DNA of 64,000 nucleotides from Rahnella woolbedingensis (lineage in GTDB: Bacteria; Pseudomonadota; Gammaproteobacteria; Enterobacterales; Enterobacteriaceae): positions 124,001 to 188,000 of the forward strand of contig NZ_RAHH01000004.1 in NCBI RefSeq assembly GCF_003602095.1, in the 5' to 3' direction. How positions within the stretch are numbered: position 1 is the first letter of the stretch; the number at the start of each line of letters is the position of its first letter. This document shows positions 47,952 through 60,207 of this stretch, piece after piece. A program made the translations under genes and the position numbers. A model generated the notes under the pieces. That model had not been told where the DNA came from and did not search any database. It saw only the letters and a list, made by a program, of their open reading frames with translations.

Positions 47952-49445
47952 ATGCGTAACAATGCCCGACAGATCTCATGGTTTCACCATTTGACTAAAC
48001 CGCAATGGAAAGCATTTTCGGCCGCCTGGATTGGCTACCTTTTGGATGGTTTTGATTTTGTCCTGATCGCATTAGTGCTGACAGAAATCAAAAGCGAGTT
48101 CGACCTGACGGGCGTTCAGGCGGCGAGTCTGATTTCTGCGGCGTTTATTTCCCGCTGGTTTGGCGGACTATTGCTGGGTGCGATGGGCGACCGTTATGGA
48201 CGTAAACTGGCGATGATCAGCAGTATCGTGCTGTTTTCTGTCGGGACGCTGGCCTGCGGTTTTGCGCCCAATTTCACCGTGATGTTCCTCGCTCGTCTGA
48301 TTATCGGCCTGGGCATGGCGGGTGAATACGGCTCGAGTGCCACGTATGTCATCGAAAGCTGGCCCAAGCATTTACGTAACAAAGCCAGCGGATTTCTGAT
48401 CTCCGGCTTCTCGGTCGGTGCCGTGATTGCCGCGCAGGTTTACAGCGTGGTGGTGCCGGTCTGGGGCTGGCGCGCGCTGTTTTTCATAGGCATCTTACCG
48501 ATTATTTTCGCCCTCTGGCTGCGTAAAAATATTCCGGAAGCGGAAGACTGGCAGGCGAAGTTTGCCCACAAGAAACCGGTCAGAACCATGGTGGATATTC
48601 TGTACCGCGGCAAGTTTCGGGTTATCAATATTGGGACGACCATGGTTGCCGCCACCGCCTTGTATTTCTGTTTCGTCGGTGATGTGGGCAGCGCTGCGGT
48701 GATTGCGATACTGGGGCTGGTTTGCGCCGCTATTTTCATCAGTTTTATGGTACAGGGCAGCGGCAAACGCTGGCCGACGGGTGTCACGCTGATGGTCGTG
48801 GTCTTCTTTGCTTTCCTGTATTCATGGCCGATTCAGGCATTGTTACCGACTTACTTAAAAACCGAGCTGGCCTATTCGCCGACGCTGGTGGCGCATGTGT
48901 TGTTCTTCAGCGGCTTTGGCGCAGCGGTCGGTTGCTGCGTGGGCGGTTTTCTCGGCGACTGGCTGGGAACGCGCAAAGCGTACGTTTACAGCTTACTGGC
49001 TTCGCAGCTGCTTATTATTCCGGTATTTGCTATCGGCGGCGGAAATATCTGGGTGTTGGGATTACTGTTATTCCTGCAACAAATGTTAGGTCAGGGGATC
49101 TCCGGCATTCTGCCGAAACTGATTGGTGGCTATTTCGATACCGAACAGCGTGCGGCAGGGCTGGGCTTTACCTATAACGTCGGCGCACTGGGTGGCGCAC
49201 TGGCACCGGTGATTGGTGTGACGATCGCCCAGCGTTTGGATCTCGGCACTGCGCTGGCGTCACTGTCCTTCGGGCTGACGTTTGTGGTGATCCTGCTGAT
49301 CGGGCTGGATATGCCGTCACGTGTTCAGCGCTGGGTTCATCCTGAAGCTCTGCGCACGCATGACACCATTGACGGCAAACCTTTCAGCGGTGCAATGAAA
49401 AAGCCGAAGCCAGAAAATCCGAAAAATGGATTGATCAGAAACTGA
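47952..49445 (+). CDS. nanT: Sialic acid transporter NanT (MFS)
   Basis: 497-residue proton-coupled symporter for N-acetylneuraminate, of the MFS sialate:H+ type. About 14 hydrophobic segments, more than the usual 12, as known for NanT. MFS motif [13 protein letters not shown] follows TM2; [16 protein letters not shown] in TM1 carries the acidic residue common to the sugar/acid symporters. The hydrophilic tail is Lys/Pro-rich. Second gene of nanATEK. Confidence 0.96.
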   Translation: MRNNARQISWFHHLTKPQWKAFSAAWIGYLLDGFDFVLIALVLTEIKSEFDLTGVQAASLISAAFISRWFGGLLLGAMGDRYGRKLAMISSIVLFSVGTLACGFAPNFTVMFLARLIIGLGMAGEYGSSATYVIESWPKHLRNKASGFLISGFSVGAVIAAQVYSVVVPVWGWRALFFIGILPIIFALWLRKNIPEAEDWQAKFAHKKPVRTMVDILYRGKFRVINIGTTMVAATALYFCFVGDVGSAAVIAILGLVCAAIFISFMVQGSGKRWPTGVTLMVVVFFAFLYSWPIQALLPTYLKTELAYSPTLVAHVLFFSGFGAAVGCCVGGFLGDWLGTRKAYVYSLLASQLLIIPVFAIGGGNIWVLGLLLFLQQMLGQGISGILPKLIGGYFDTEQRAAGLGFTYNVGALGGALAPVIGVTIAQRLDLGTALASLSFGLTFVVILLIGLDMPSRVQRWVHPEALRTHDTIDGKPFSGAMKKPKPENPKNGLIRN

Positions 49446-49463
49446 TTTTTGCAGGGAGTTCTT

Positions 49464-50153
49464 ATGTCATTACTTGAAAAACTGGATGCACAGATTGCAA
49501 AGGCTGGCGGACTGATTGTGTCTTGTCAGCCGGTTCCCGGCAGCCCGCTGGATAAACCTGACATTGTGGCCGCGATGGCGCTGGCCGCACAACAGGCCGG
49601 TGCGGTGGCACTGCGCATTGAAGGTATTGAGAACCTCAAAGCCACGCATGCACGGGTGTCAGTGCCCATCATCGGCATTCTCAAACGCGATCTGCCTGAT
49701 TCACCGGTGCGCATTACGCCTTTTCTGGAAGACGTGGATGCGCTGGCCGCCGCGGGGGCCAGCATTATTGCCTTTGATGGCACTGAGCGCGAAAGGCCGG
49801 TGCCGGTGGCGGAATTACTGGCACGAATTCATCAGCATCAGTTGCTGGCCATGGCTGATTGTTCCTCGCAGGAAGACGGGCTGAAATGTCACCGGATGGG
49901 TGCGGAGATTATCGGTACGACGCTGTCAGGTTACATCACTGCACAAACGCCACAGGAGCCTGATTTTGATTTAGTGAAAGTGCTCAGTGATAAAGGATGC
50001 CATGTGATTGCCGAAGGGCGCTATAACTCGCCAGCGCTGGCTGCTGAGGCGATGCAAAACGGCGCATGGGCGGTGACGGTGGGTTCTGCCATTACGCGGC
50101 TGGAACATGTCTGCCAGTGGTTCCGCGATGAGATCGTGAAGGTTGCGAAATGA
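49464..50153 (+). CDS. nanE: N-acetylmannosamine-6-phosphate 2-epimerase NanE
   Basis: 229-residue TIM-barrel epimerase turning ManNAc-6-P into GlcNAc-6-P. Conserved segments: [39 protein letters not shown] (with the catalytic-type Lys), ADCSSQEDG and [11 protein letters not shown] 49464 with AGGGAG upstream; an in-frame start five codons earlier is weaker. Overlaps nanK by 4 bp. Confidence 0.97.
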   Translation: MSLLEKLDAQIAKAGGLIVSCQPVPGSPLDKPDIVAAMALAAQQAGAVALRIEGIENLKATHARVSVPIIGILKRDLPDSPVRITPFLEDVDALAAAGASIIAFDGTERERPVPVAELLARIHQHQLLAMADCSSQEDGLKCHRMGAEIIGTTLSGYITAQTPQEPDFDLVKVLSDKGCHVIAEGRYNSPALAAEAMQNGAWAVTVGSAITRLEHVCQWFRDEIVKVAK

Positions 50154-51025
50154 CCACGCTGGTGATTGATATTGGCGGTACCAAACTCGCGGCGGCGCTG
50201 GCAGACAGCGCGTTAAATCTCACACAGCGGCGGGAAATTCCTACGCCGGCGAGCAAAACACCGGATGCCTTGCAGTCCGCGCTGGCTGAGCTGATCGCCC
50301 CGCTGGTTTCACAGGCGCAGCGGGTCGCCATTGCTTCTACCGGTATCATCAGGCATGGCGTTCTCACTGCCCTGAATCCGGATAATCTCGGCGGCCTCAG
50401 CCATTTTCCTCTGGTTGATGTGATTTCCCGGCTGACGCAGCTCCCGTGTATGGCGGTAAATGATGCGCAGTCGGCTGCCTGGGCTGAGTATCACGCACTT
50501 TCAGTCGATATTACGGATATGGTCTTTCTCACCATCTCGACCGGCGTAGGCGGCGGAATGGTCAGTAACGGCAAGCTGCTGACAGGCACTGAAGGGCTGG
50601 CGGGGCATTTTGGTCATACGCTGGCCGACCCGCTCGGGCCGAAATGTGGTTGCGGAAGAACCGGTTGCGTTGAAGCGATAGCATCCGGGCGTGGTATTGC
50701 CAGCGCAGCGCACGGTGATTTAGCCGGTTGCACGGCAAAACAAATTTTTGCTCATGCGGCGGCAGGGCATTGGCAGGCAGCGGAACTGATACAGCGTTCA
50801 GCCAGGGCGCTGGCGCGTTTGATAGCGGATATCAAAGTGGCGACCGATTGTCAGTGCGTGGTGATGGGCGGCAGTATTGGTCTGGCCGATGGCTATTTAG
50901 CGCAGGTCAGAACGTTTCTGGATGAGGAGCCGCAGGTGTGCCGCGTGCCGCTTTTCAGAGCGAAACATCAGCATGACGCCGGTTTGCGGGGCGCCGCGTT
51001 ACTCGCGCAGGAAACGGCGGTTTAG
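50150..51025 (+). CDS. nanK: N-acetylmannosamine kinase NanK
   Basis: 291-residue ROK-family sugar kinase phosphorylating ManNAc. N-terminal ATP loop [11 protein letters not shown] (residues 6-16), catalytic Asp in [13 protein letters not shown], and the ROK zinc site with HFGH and [15 protein letters not shown]. Last gene of nanATEK; the E. coli nanQ (yhcH) gene that follows there is absent, and a terminator comes within 16 bp. Confidence 0.97.
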   Translation: MTTLVIDIGGTKLAAALADSALNLTQRREIPTPASKTPDALQSALAELIAPLVSQAQRVAIASTGIIRHGVLTALNPDNLGGLSHFPLVDVISRLTQLPCMAVNDAQSAAWAEYHALSVDITDMVFLTISTGVGGGMVSNGKLLTGTEGLAGHFGHTLADPLGPKCGCGRTGCVEAIASGRGIASAAHGDLAGCTAKQIFAHAAAGHWQAAELIQRSARALARLIADIKVATDCQCVVMGGSIGLADGYLAQVRTFLDEEPQVCRVPLFRAKHQHDAGLRGAALLAQETAV

Positions 51026-51040
51026 ATTTTATTCGTTTAA

Positions 51041-51078
51041 AAAAACAACGGGGTTGCCATTGCTGGCAGCCCCGTTTT
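51041..51078. terminator. Bidirectional terminator between nanK and gltD
   Basis: An 11-bp stem with one G-T wobble (51048-51058 with 51065-51075), loop of 6, A-rich before and T4 after. Between convergent operons. Confidence 0.9.
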
Positions 51079-51092
51079 CATGACAGAACGCA

Positions 51093-52520
<1,428 letters not shown>

Positions 52521-55500
52521 TTACTGCGCTTGAACCCGCAGCTCTGCTGCGGAACGACTACGGTGACCCAACAATGCTTTGACATCACTGGACTTCGGTT
52601 TTACCAGGGCAAATTTAGGCGCCCATTCCGGCCAGTTCGCCAAAATCTCTTCACCACGGGTCGATGCGGTCAACTGGACGTGTTCGATGATCAAACCGCG
52701 CAGATGCTCTTCATGGATAGCCAGGTCGGCCACTTCCAGGACTTCAACCAGTTCCGGGTTAACACGTTTGCGGAATTCGCCATCTTCATCAAGAACGTAG
52801 GCGAAGCCCCCGGTCATGCCTGCGCCGAAGTTGACGCCGGTACGGCCCAGCACACAAACAATGCCGCCGGTCATGTATTCACAGCCGTTATCGCCGATGC
52901 CTTCGACTACGGTGATGGCACCGGAGTTACGCACCGCGAAACGTTCACCCGCACGACCCGCTGCAAACAATTTGCCGCCAGTCGCGCCGTACAGGCAGGT
53001 GTTACCGATGATGCTGGCTTCGTGGCTGCGGAACGCTGAGCCGATTGGCGGGCGGATAGCAATACGGCCACCGGCCATACCTTTGCCCACGTAGTCGTTC
53101 GCGTCGCCGGTCAGCATTAAATCAACGCCGCCTGCGTTCCAGACGCCGAAGCTCTGGCCTGCGGTACCGTTGAAGTTAATACGCACCGGATCCGCCGCCA
53201 TGCCCTGATCGCCATGTTTCTCTGCAATCGCACCGGACAACATGGCGCCGACGGAACGGTCAGTGTTGCGGATATCAAAGTAGAACGCTTTGCTCTGCTT
53301 GGAATCGATGTGCGGCGCTGCCTGTTCCAGAATGTCTTTGTTCAGCTGACCCTTATCAAACGCCGGGTTGCTTTCGGTGCAGTACACCGCTTTGCCTTCA
53401 TGCGGTGTGGCGGTCGCCAGCATCGCAGAGAGGTCGAGATTGTTTTGCTTGGCAGTGAAACCTTCCAGCTCAGTCAGCAGATCGGTGCGACCAATCAGAT
53501 CCACCAGTTGGCTGACACCCAGTTCGGCCATGATTTCGCGGGTTTCCTGCGTGATGAACTTGAAGTAGTTCACCACACGCTCTGGCAGGCCGTGATAATG
53601 GTTGCGACGCAGTTTGTCGTCCTGAGTTGCCACGCCCGTTGCACAGTTGTTCAGGTGACAAATACGCAGGTATTTACAGCCCAGTGCGACCATCGGACCG
53701 GTACCGAAACCGAAACTTTCTGCGCCCAGAATCGCGGCCTTGATGATGTCGAGACCGGTTTTCAGGCCGCCATCCACCTGCAGACGTATTTTGTGACGCA
53801 GGCCGTTGGCGACCAGTGCCTGTTGTGTTTCCACCAGACCCAGTTCCCACGGACAACCTGCGTATTTCACTGAGGACAGCGGGCTTGCGCCGGTGCCGCC
53901 ATCGTAGCCCGCGATAGTGATGAGATCCGCATAGGCTTTCGCGACACCGACGGCAATCGTGCCGACGCCTGGTTCAGAAACCAGTTTCACCGAAATCATT
54001 GCTTTCGGGTTGACCTGTTTCAGGTCGAAAATCAGCTGCGCCAGATCTTCGATAGAATAAATATCGTGGTGCGGCGGTGGAGAAATCAGGGTGACACCCG
54101 GCACGGAATAACGCAGTTTCGCGATGTACGGCGTCACTTTGTCACCCGGCAACTGACCGCCTTCGCCAGGTTTCGCGCCCTGTGCGACTTTGATCTGAAT
54201 AACATCCGCATTGACCAGATACGCTGGTGTGACACCGAAACGACCGGAAGCGACCTGTTTGATACGGGACACTTTATTGGTGCCGTAACGTGCAGGGTCT
54301 TCGCCGCCTTCACCGGAGTTAGAACGCCCGCCGATGCTGTTCATCGCTTCGGCCAGAGATTCGTGTGCTTCCGGGCTTAACGCGCCGATAGACATTGCTG
54401 CGGTATCGAAGCGGGTAAACAAACCTTCTGCCGGTTCAACCTGATCAACAGGGATCGGCTGACCTTTAGGTGTCACTTTCAGCAAGTCGCGCAGTGTGGC
54501 GACCGGACGTTCGTTCACCAGCTTGGCGTAAACTTTATAATCGTCGTAATCGCCGCTGTTCACCGCAGTTTGCAGCGTCGTGACCACGTCCGGGTTATAA
54601 GAGTGATATTCACCACCGTGGACAAATTTCAGCAGGCCGCCCTGATCCAGCGTTTTGCGTTTCAGCCACGCGCGTTTAGACAGGTTCAGCAAATCCTGTT
54701 CGAAATCGCTGTAACCGGCACCGCCGATACGGCTGACCACGCCGTTGAAGCAGGTGTTGCACAAATCCTTCGCCAGACCGACCGCTTCAAACAGTTTGGA
54801 GCAGCGGTAAGAAGCGACCGTTGAGATGCCCATTTTGGACATGATCTTGTACAGGCCTTTGTTGATGCCGTTACGGTAGTTCAGCATCACTTCACGGTAT
54901 TTCTTCTCGATAACCTGAGTGTCGACCAGTTTGGCCAGCGTTTCGTAGGCCAGATACGGGTAAACCGCAGTGGCGCCGAAACCAATCAGTACGGCGAAAT
55001 GGTGCGGGTCGCGGGCGCTGGCGGTTTCAACAATGATGTTGGCATCGCAACGCAGGCTTTTCTCGACCAGACGCAGTTGCAGCGCGCCGACGGCCATAGG
55101 TGCAGGCAGCGGCAGGCGGTTCGGGGCGATATTGCGGTCAGACAGCACCAGCAGAACCGCACCGTTACGCACTTTCTGTTCGCCTTCGTCACAGAGTTTC
55201 TGGACGAACTGCTCCATATTTTGTTCGGCAGGATCATAAGTCAGATCCAGCGTTTCAGCGCGATAGTGTTTGCTGTCGAGCGTGGTGAGCTGTTTAAAGT
55301 CAGACCACAGCAGGATTGGCGATTTGAAGCTCAGACGGTGCGCCTGGCCTTCGGCTTCGCAGAACACGTTCATCTCGCGGCCAATGCTGGTCGCCAGAGA
55401 CATCACGTGAGCTTCACGCAGCGGATCGATTGGCGGGTTGGTGACCTGCGCAAACTGCTGGCGGAAGTAGTCATAAACAATACGCGGACGGCTGGAAAGC

Positions 55501-56978
55501 ACGGCGAATGGCGTGTCATCGCCCATCGAGCCGACGGCTTCCTGACCGTTCTCACCCAGTACGCGGATGATCTGATCGAGTTCTTCGCTGCTGTAGCCGA
55601 ACTGTTTCTGGTAAGTTTCCAGTAAGGTGTCTTCCATCTGGCGGCTGCCGACCTGATCTTCCGGCAGGTCTTCGAACGGCACCAGACGCTGAACGTTTTT
55701 CTCCATCCATTGTTTATAGGGATGGCGGCCTTTCAGGTCGTTGTCGGTTTCCGCTGAGTGGTGGATCTTGCCGCTGCGGGTGTCGATGACCATTAGTTCG
55801 CCCGGTCCGACGCGGCCTTTTTCGACCACTTCGTCCGGCTGATAATCCCAGATCCCAACTTCAGATGCGCAGGTGATCAGCTTATCTTTGGTGATGACAT
55901 AACGCGCAGGGCGCAGACCATTACGGTCGAGGTTACAGGCGGCATAACGGCCGTCTGACATCACGATACCGGCCGGACCGTCCCACGGCTCCATGTGCAT
56001 GGAGTTGAAATCGAAGAACGCGCGCAGGTCGTCGTCCATATCCGGGTTCTGCTGCCAGGCTGGTGGAACCAGCAAACGCATGGCGCGCAGCAAATCCATC
56101 CCGCCTGCCAGGAACAGTTCTAGCATGTTATCCAGCGAACTGGAGTCAGAGCCGGTTTCGTTCACGAAAGGCGAAGCGTCTTGCAGGTCAGGGATCAGCG
56201 GCGTTTTGAATTTATACGCACGGGCACGCGCCCACTGGCGGTTACCGGTGATGGTGTTGATTTCGCCGTTGTGCGCCAGATAGCGGAAAGGCTGAGCCAG
56301 TTGCCAGCGCGGAACGGTGTTGGTAGAGAAACGCTGGTGGAACAGGCAGATTGCTGATTCCAGACGCAGGTCGGCCAGGTCTAAATAGAAGCGTGGCAGA
56401 TCCGCAGGCATACACAGGCCTTTATAGATCGTGACCACGTTGGAGAAGCTGCACACATAGAAATCTTTATCCTGAATGCGTTTCTCAATGCGGCGGCGCG
56501 CCATATACAGGCGGCGCTCCATATCACGCGGACGCCATCCGGCAGGCGCGTTGACAAAAATTTGTTCGATACGAGGCAGGGAGGAAAGCGCGATTTCACC
56601 GAGTACGTCCGGATTGGTCGGGACGTCACGCCAGCCCACCACGGACAGCGTCTCGTTTTGCAATTCTTCTTCTACAATACGGCGGCTCGCTTCAGCTTCT
56701 TTTTCATCTTTGCTGAGGAACAGCATGCCCACGGCGTAGTTTTTCGCCAGGCGCCAGCCACGTTCTTCGGCAATCATGCGGAAGAAGCGGTCAGGTTTTT
56801 GCAGATGAAGGCCACAGCCGTCGCCGGTCTTGCCGTCAGCAAGGATCGCGCCACGGTGTTGCATACGGGCCAGTGCGTGAATTGCCGTACGCACGACCTT
56901 ATGGCTAGGTTCGCCTTCTATATGGGCGATCAGGCCGAAACCACAGTTGTCCCTCTCTTGGGATTTATCGTACAACAT
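52521..56978 (-). CDS. gltB: Glutamate synthase (NADPH) large subunit
   Basis: 1485-residue enzyme that makes two glutamates from glutamine and 2-oxoglutarate. The N-terminal class II amidotransferase domain has nucleophile Cys12 in RDNCGFGLIAHIEG, exposed after loss of an 11-residue propeptide. Then come the central domain, the FMN/3Fe-4S synthase domain (SNSGEGGEDP, CHLNNCATGVATQD) and the C-terminal beta-helix (GSAFRSHEASIIGNTCLYGATGG). ATG 56978 is chosen because GGGGAGG lies 8 bp upstream; a longer TTG start at 57053 lacks a ribosome binding site. E. coli GltB has a longer 42-residue propeptide. Confidence 0.97.
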   Translation of the reverse strand: MLYDKSQERDNCGFGLIAHIEGEPSHKVVRTAIHALARMQHRGAILADGKTGDGCGLHLQKPDRFFRMIAEERGWRLAKNYAVGMLFLSKDEKEAEASRRIVEEELQNETLSVVGWRDVPTNPDVLGEIALSSLPRIEQIFVNAPAGWRPRDMERRLYMARRRIEKRIQDKDFYVCSFSNVVTIYKGLCMPADLPRFYLDLADLRLESAICLFHQRFSTNTVPRWQLAQPFRYLAHNGEINTITGNRQWARARAYKFKTPLIPDLQDASPFVNETGSDSSSLDNMLELFLAGGMDLLRAMRLLVPPAWQQNPDMDDDLRAFFDFNSMHMEPWDGPAGIVMSDGRYAACNLDRNGLRPARYVITKDKLITCASEVGIWDYQPDEVVEKGRVGPGELMVIDTRSGKIHHSAETDNDLKGRHPYKQWMEKNVQRLVPFEDLPEDQVGSRQMEDTLLETYQKQFGYSSEELDQIIRVLGENGQEAVGSMGDDTPFAVLSSRPRIVYDYFRQQFAQVTNPPIDPLREAHVMSLATSIGREMNVFCEAEGQAHRLSFKSPILLWSDFKQLTTLDSKHYRAETLDLTYDPAEQNMEQFVQKLCDEGEQKVRNGAVLLVLSDRNIAPNRLPLPAPMAVGALQLRLVEKSLRCDANIIVETASARDPHHFAVLIGFGATAVYPYLAYETLAKLVDTQVIEKKYREVMLNYRNGINKGLYKIMSKMGISTVASYRCSKLFEAVGLAKDLCNTCFNGVVSRIGGAGYSDFEQDLLNLSKRAWLKRKTLDQGGLLKFVHGGEYHSYNPDVVTTLQTAVNSGDYDDYKVYAKLVNERPVATLRDLLKVTPKGQPIPVDQVEPAEGLFTRFDTAAMSIGALSPEAHESLAEAMNSIGGRSNSGEGGEDPARYGTNKVSRIKQVASGRFGVTPAYLVNADVIQIKVAQGAKPGEGGQLPGDKVTPYIAKLRYSVPGVTLISPPPHHDIYSIEDLAQLIFDLKQVNPKAMISVKLVSEPGVGTIAVGVAKAYADLITIAGYDGGTGASPLSSVKYAGCPWELGLVETQQALVANGLRHKIRLQVDGGLKTGLDIIKAAILGAESFGFGTGPMVALGCKYLRICHLNNCATGVATQDDKLRRNHYHGLPERVVNYFKFITQETREIMAELGVSQLVDLIGRTDLLTELEGFTAKQNNLDLSAMLATATPHEGKAVYCTESNPAFDKGQLNKDILEQAAPHIDSKQSKAFYFDIRNTDRSVGAMLSGAIAEKHGDQGMAADPVRINFNGTAGQSFGVWNAGGVDLMLTGDANDYVGKGMAGGRIAIRPPIGSAFRSHEASIIGNTCLYGATGGKLFAAGRAGERFAVRNSGAITVVEGIGDNGCEYMTGGIVCVLGRTGVNFGAGMTGGFAYVLDEDGEFRKRVNPELVEVLEVADLAIHEEHLRGLIIEHVQLTASTRGEEILANWPEWAPKFALVKPKSSDVKALLGHRSRSAAELRVQAQ

Positions 56979-57849
56979 AACGTGAACCTCCCCAGGCTCT
57001 GCGAGACTCTCACACCAATCGCGAGCGGTCTTATTCACAGAGTTTGTCCGCAATTTCGCGCACTCTTGCGGTGCGTTGATTGCCCGAACATCTCCGTCAA
57101 AGGCCTCTCGTGATGGTTCTCACAAGTGGTGGTTGACTTGTTTTAATGAGGGAGTCTTCAATTACTGCATAAATATGACGAGTTGCTCACTCGTCGAGAT
57201 TGCTTCCAGCGGACTCCCAACTTAGCGAGAAAGCACCATCAGGTCAAATGGCGGATTAACTTATATTAAAAGTGATATAAAAGAGTTTAACCAATTGATA
57301 TGTATAAATTAACTGGCGTTTTTAATGGCATAATATCGGTGTGGTAAAGCGTCCAAAGTGTGAGCTGACTCACTATAGGAAAAGCTTCAGATCTCCGCAC
57401 CGTGCTGGCAGGTGCTTATTTACCAGTATTTTATACTGGAAAACTCTGCGGGCATGCGGTTTGTCACTGTTTTTAACCTGATAGTAATAATGTGTCTGAG
57501 CGGTCTTTGTAATAAGAATTATTCATATTGCTGCGAATGACTTTATTTGCAGTAATAATGAATAGTTATGCCTGCGCGAAAGGCGCCGAGAGGGAAAAAA
57601 TTCGGAGGAGTAAAGGAAAAGATGTTAGCCACAGGGCATTTGGCAACTTTATCAGCCTGATAAAGCCGGCCGATATTAATAATAGCACCCTGCAAAATAG
57701 TCAATAACTCTGCCCTTATTTCCTGCATTGCACCATGACCAGCCCTTGTACGGTGCATCTCACAAACTTCATGCTCAATGATGACCCCGCCATCACGCAG
57801 GAGAGGTTTTGCGGTATGATTCAGGCGTCTTCATTTTAAGGGAACCGTT
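56979..57849. other. 871-bp intergenic region between gltB and arcB
   Basis: AT-rich, without a credible gene of useful length. It must hold the divergent gltB and arcB promoters. Visible structure: a hairpin GACGAGT/ACTCGTC (57177-57195) in the likely gltB leader, a perfect 19-bp palindrome (57647-57665), and a 12-codon reading frame with a good ribosome binding site (57622-57660). In E. coli, yhcC stands between these genes; it is missing here. Confidence 0.7.
57647..57665. repeat. Perfect 19-bp palindrome upstream of arcB
   Basis: CTTTATCAG, C, CTGATAAAG. Located 185 bp before arcB. The one-base centre suits a protein dimer more than an RNA hairpin. Regulator unknown. Confidence 0.6.
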
Positions 57850-60189
57850 ATGAAGCAAATCCGGGTTTTAGCGCAGTATTATGTCGATCTGATGGTCAAG
57901 CTGGGCTTAGTGAGATTCTCACTGCTGCTGGCGTCTGCGCTGGTGGTGCTGGCCATGATCGTCCAGATGGCAGTCACCATGCTCCTGCGCGGGCAGGTTG
58001 AAAGTATCGATGTCGTTCGTTCCATCTTCTTTGGTTTGCTGATTACGCCCTGGGCGGTGTACTTCCTGTCGGTGGTGGTCGAGCAGCTCGAAGAGTCGCG
58101 CCAGCGGTTAGCGCGCCTCGTCGATAAGCTGGAAGAAATGCGCCATCGCGACCTCGAACTGAATCAGCAACTCAAAGACAACATTACGCAGCTGAATCAG
58201 GAAATCGCCGATCGTGTGAAAGCGGAAGAAGCGCGTCTGGCCGTGGTCGATAAACTGAAACTGGAAATGCAGCACCGCGAACAGGCGCAGATCGAACTGA
58301 GCCAGCAATCTGCATTATTACGCTCTTTCCTCGATGCCTCTCCGGACTTGGTCTATTACCGTAACGAAGACAAAGAGTTCTCCGGCTGTAACCGCGCGAT
58401 GGAATTGCTGACCGGCAAAAGTGAAAAACAACTGATCGGCCTGACACCTGACGATGTTTATACCCCGGACATCGCCGAGAAAGTGGTTGAAACCGACGAG
58501 AAAGTATTCCGCCATAACGTTTCCCTGACTTACGAACAATGGTTGGTATACCCGGACGGGCGCAAAGCCTGCTTTGAACTGCGTAAAGTGCCGTTCTATG
58601 ACCGGATTGGTAAACGACATGGTCTGATGGGCTTCGGGCGCGATATTACCGAGCGTAAGCGTTATCAGGACGCGTTAGAGAATGCCAGCCGGGAGAAAAC
58701 CACCTTTATCTCCACCATCAGCCATGAGCTGCGCACGCCGCTTAACGGCATTGTCGGGCTGAGCCGTATTCTGCTCGATACTGAGCTGGATAAAGAACAG
58801 CATAGCTATCTGAAAACCATTCACGTCAGCGCGATCACGCTCGGCAATATCTTTAACGACATTATCGAAATGGACAAAATCGAGCGCCGCAAAGTGCAGC
58901 TTGATAATCAGCCGGTCGATTTCACTGAATTCCTGTCAGACCTGGAAAACCTCTCCGGCCTGTTGGCACAGCCGAAAGGGCTGAAATTCGTGATGGAACC
59001 GGATCTGCCGCTGCCGCGCAGCATCACCACCGACGGCACGCGCTTGCGCCAGATCCTGTGGAATCTGATCGGCAATGCCGTCAAATTCACCCGTGAAGGC
59101 GAAATTGTCCTGAGTGTGCATTACGAGCCGAACGATATGCTGCGTTTTGTGGTGTGCGATTCCGGAATGGGGATCCCGCAGGACGAGCAGGACAAAATCT
59201 TCGCCATGTACTATCAGGTGAAAGACCAGAATGGCGGAAAACCCGCGACCGGTACGGGTATTGGTCTGGCGGTATCAAAACGTCTGGCACAGACGATGGG
59301 CGGCGACATTACTGTCAGCAGCGTGCCGGGGCAGGGTTCCTGCTTCACGCTCACCGTGCGTGCGCCTAAGCTGGATGCGCCTGACGAACAGGTGGACGAA
59401 GAAGAAGAAATGCCACTGCCTGCGCTGCATGTGCTGCTGGTGGAAGATATCGAGCTGAACGTCATCGTGGCACGCTCGGTACTGGAGAAACTGGGCAACA
59501 GCGTCGAAGTGGCCATGAACGGTCATGACGCACTGGAGATGTTTGATCCTGACGAGTTTGATCTGGTGTTGCTGGATATCCAGTTGCCGGACATGACCGG
59601 TCTGGATATCGCCCGCAAGTTACGCACGGATTACGCCGGTAAGCACCTGCCGCCGCTGATTGCCCTGACGGCCAACGTGCTGAAAGACAAAAAAGAATAT
59701 CTTGATGCGGGAATGGACGACGTGCTGAGCAAGCCGCTGTCCGTTTCCGCGCTGACTGCGATGATCCAGCAGTTCTGGGATCATCAGCCTGAAGTTTCCG
59801 TTTCTGAAAAGGAGCCTGTAGTGATGAAAGACAGTGAATCGTTGCTTGATACCGCCATGCTTGAGCAGTACATCGATCTGGTTGGCGCGAAACTGATTTA
59901 TCAGAGTGCAGACATGTTTGAAAAGATGATGCCGGGTTATCTGGCGGTGCTTGATTCGAATATGACGGCGCGTGACCAAAAAGGCATTGCAGAAGAAGGG
60001 CACAAAATCAAAGGCGCTGCAGGTTCCGTCGGGCTGAAGCATTTGCAGCAACTGGCGCAACAGATCCAGACCCCGACACTGCCGGCATGGTGGGACAACG
60101 TTCAGGAATGGATTGATGAGCTGAAGGCCGAATGGCGTAATGACATCAAAGTTTTACGCGACTGGACGGCAAACGCTGAAAAAAAATAA
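57850..60189 (+). CDS. arcB: Aerobic respiration control sensor kinase ArcB
   Basis: 779-residue tripartite hybrid kinase that phosphorylates ArcA under low oxygen. Two transmembrane helices (about 24-45 and 57-78), coiled coil and PAS domain with the redox-active Cys180 and Cys241 known from E. coli, HisKA with His292 (SHELRTPLNG), HATPase (NLIGNAVKF, GTGIGLAV), receiver with Asp576 (LVLLDIQLP), and HPt with His718 (EGHKIKGAAGS). All quinone- and phosphorelay residues are kept. AAGGGAA precedes the ATG. Its 3' end is overlapped by ArcZ on the other strand. Confidence 0.98.
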   Translation: MKQIRVLAQYYVDLMVKLGLVRFSLLLASALVVLAMIVQMAVTMLLRGQVESIDVVRSIFFGLLITPWAVYFLSVVVEQLEESRQRLARLVDKLEEMRHRDLELNQQLKDNITQLNQEIADRVKAEEARLAVVDKLKLEMQHREQAQIELSQQSALLRSFLDASPDLVYYRNEDKEFSGCNRAMELLTGKSEKQLIGLTPDDVYTPDIAEKVVETDEKVFRHNVSLTYEQWLVYPDGRKACFELRKVPFYDRIGKRHGLMGFGRDITERKRYQDALENASREKTTFISTISHELRTPLNGIVGLSRILLDTELDKEQHSYLKTIHVSAITLGNIFNDIIEMDKIERRKVQLDNQPVDFTEFLSDLENLSGLLAQPKGLKFVMEPDLPLPRSITTDGTRLRQILWNLIGNAVKFTREGEIVLSVHYEPNDMLRFVVCDSGMGIPQDEQDKIFAMYYQVKDQNGGKPATGTGIGLAVSKRLAQTMGGDITVSSVPGQGSCFTLTVRAPKLDAPDEQVDEEEEMPLPALHVLLVEDIELNVIVARSVLEKLGNSVEVAMNGHDALEMFDPDEFDLVLLDIQLPDMTGLDIARKLRTDYAGKHLPPLIALTANVLKDKKEYLDAGMDDVLSKPLSVSALTAMIQQFWDHQPEVSVSEKEPVVMKDSESLLDTAMLEQYIDLVGAKLIYQSADMFEKMMPGYLAVLDSNMTARDQKGIAEEGHKIKGAAGSVGLKHLQQLAQQIQTPTLPAWWDNVQEWIDELKAEWRNDIKVLRDWTANAEKK

Positions 60190-60207
60190 CCCCAGCCGAG
60201 GCCGGGG
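60180..60207 (-). terminator. ArcZ terminator, also ending arcB
   Basis: GC-rich stem CCCC-GGC/GCT-GGGG between 60190 and 60207 with a run of T on the minus strand (60179-60186). On the plus strand it begins at the arcB stop codon. Confidence 0.85.

Noticed and set aside
57171-57183. Possible ArgR box near CATAAATATG in the gltB leader
   Set aside because: Only a weak match to the ArgR consensus, and no second box at the expected spacing.
57543-57758. A 71-codon frame on the minus strand between gltB and arcB
   Set aside because: No ribosome binding site, no recognisable domain, unusual composition. Left as non-coding.
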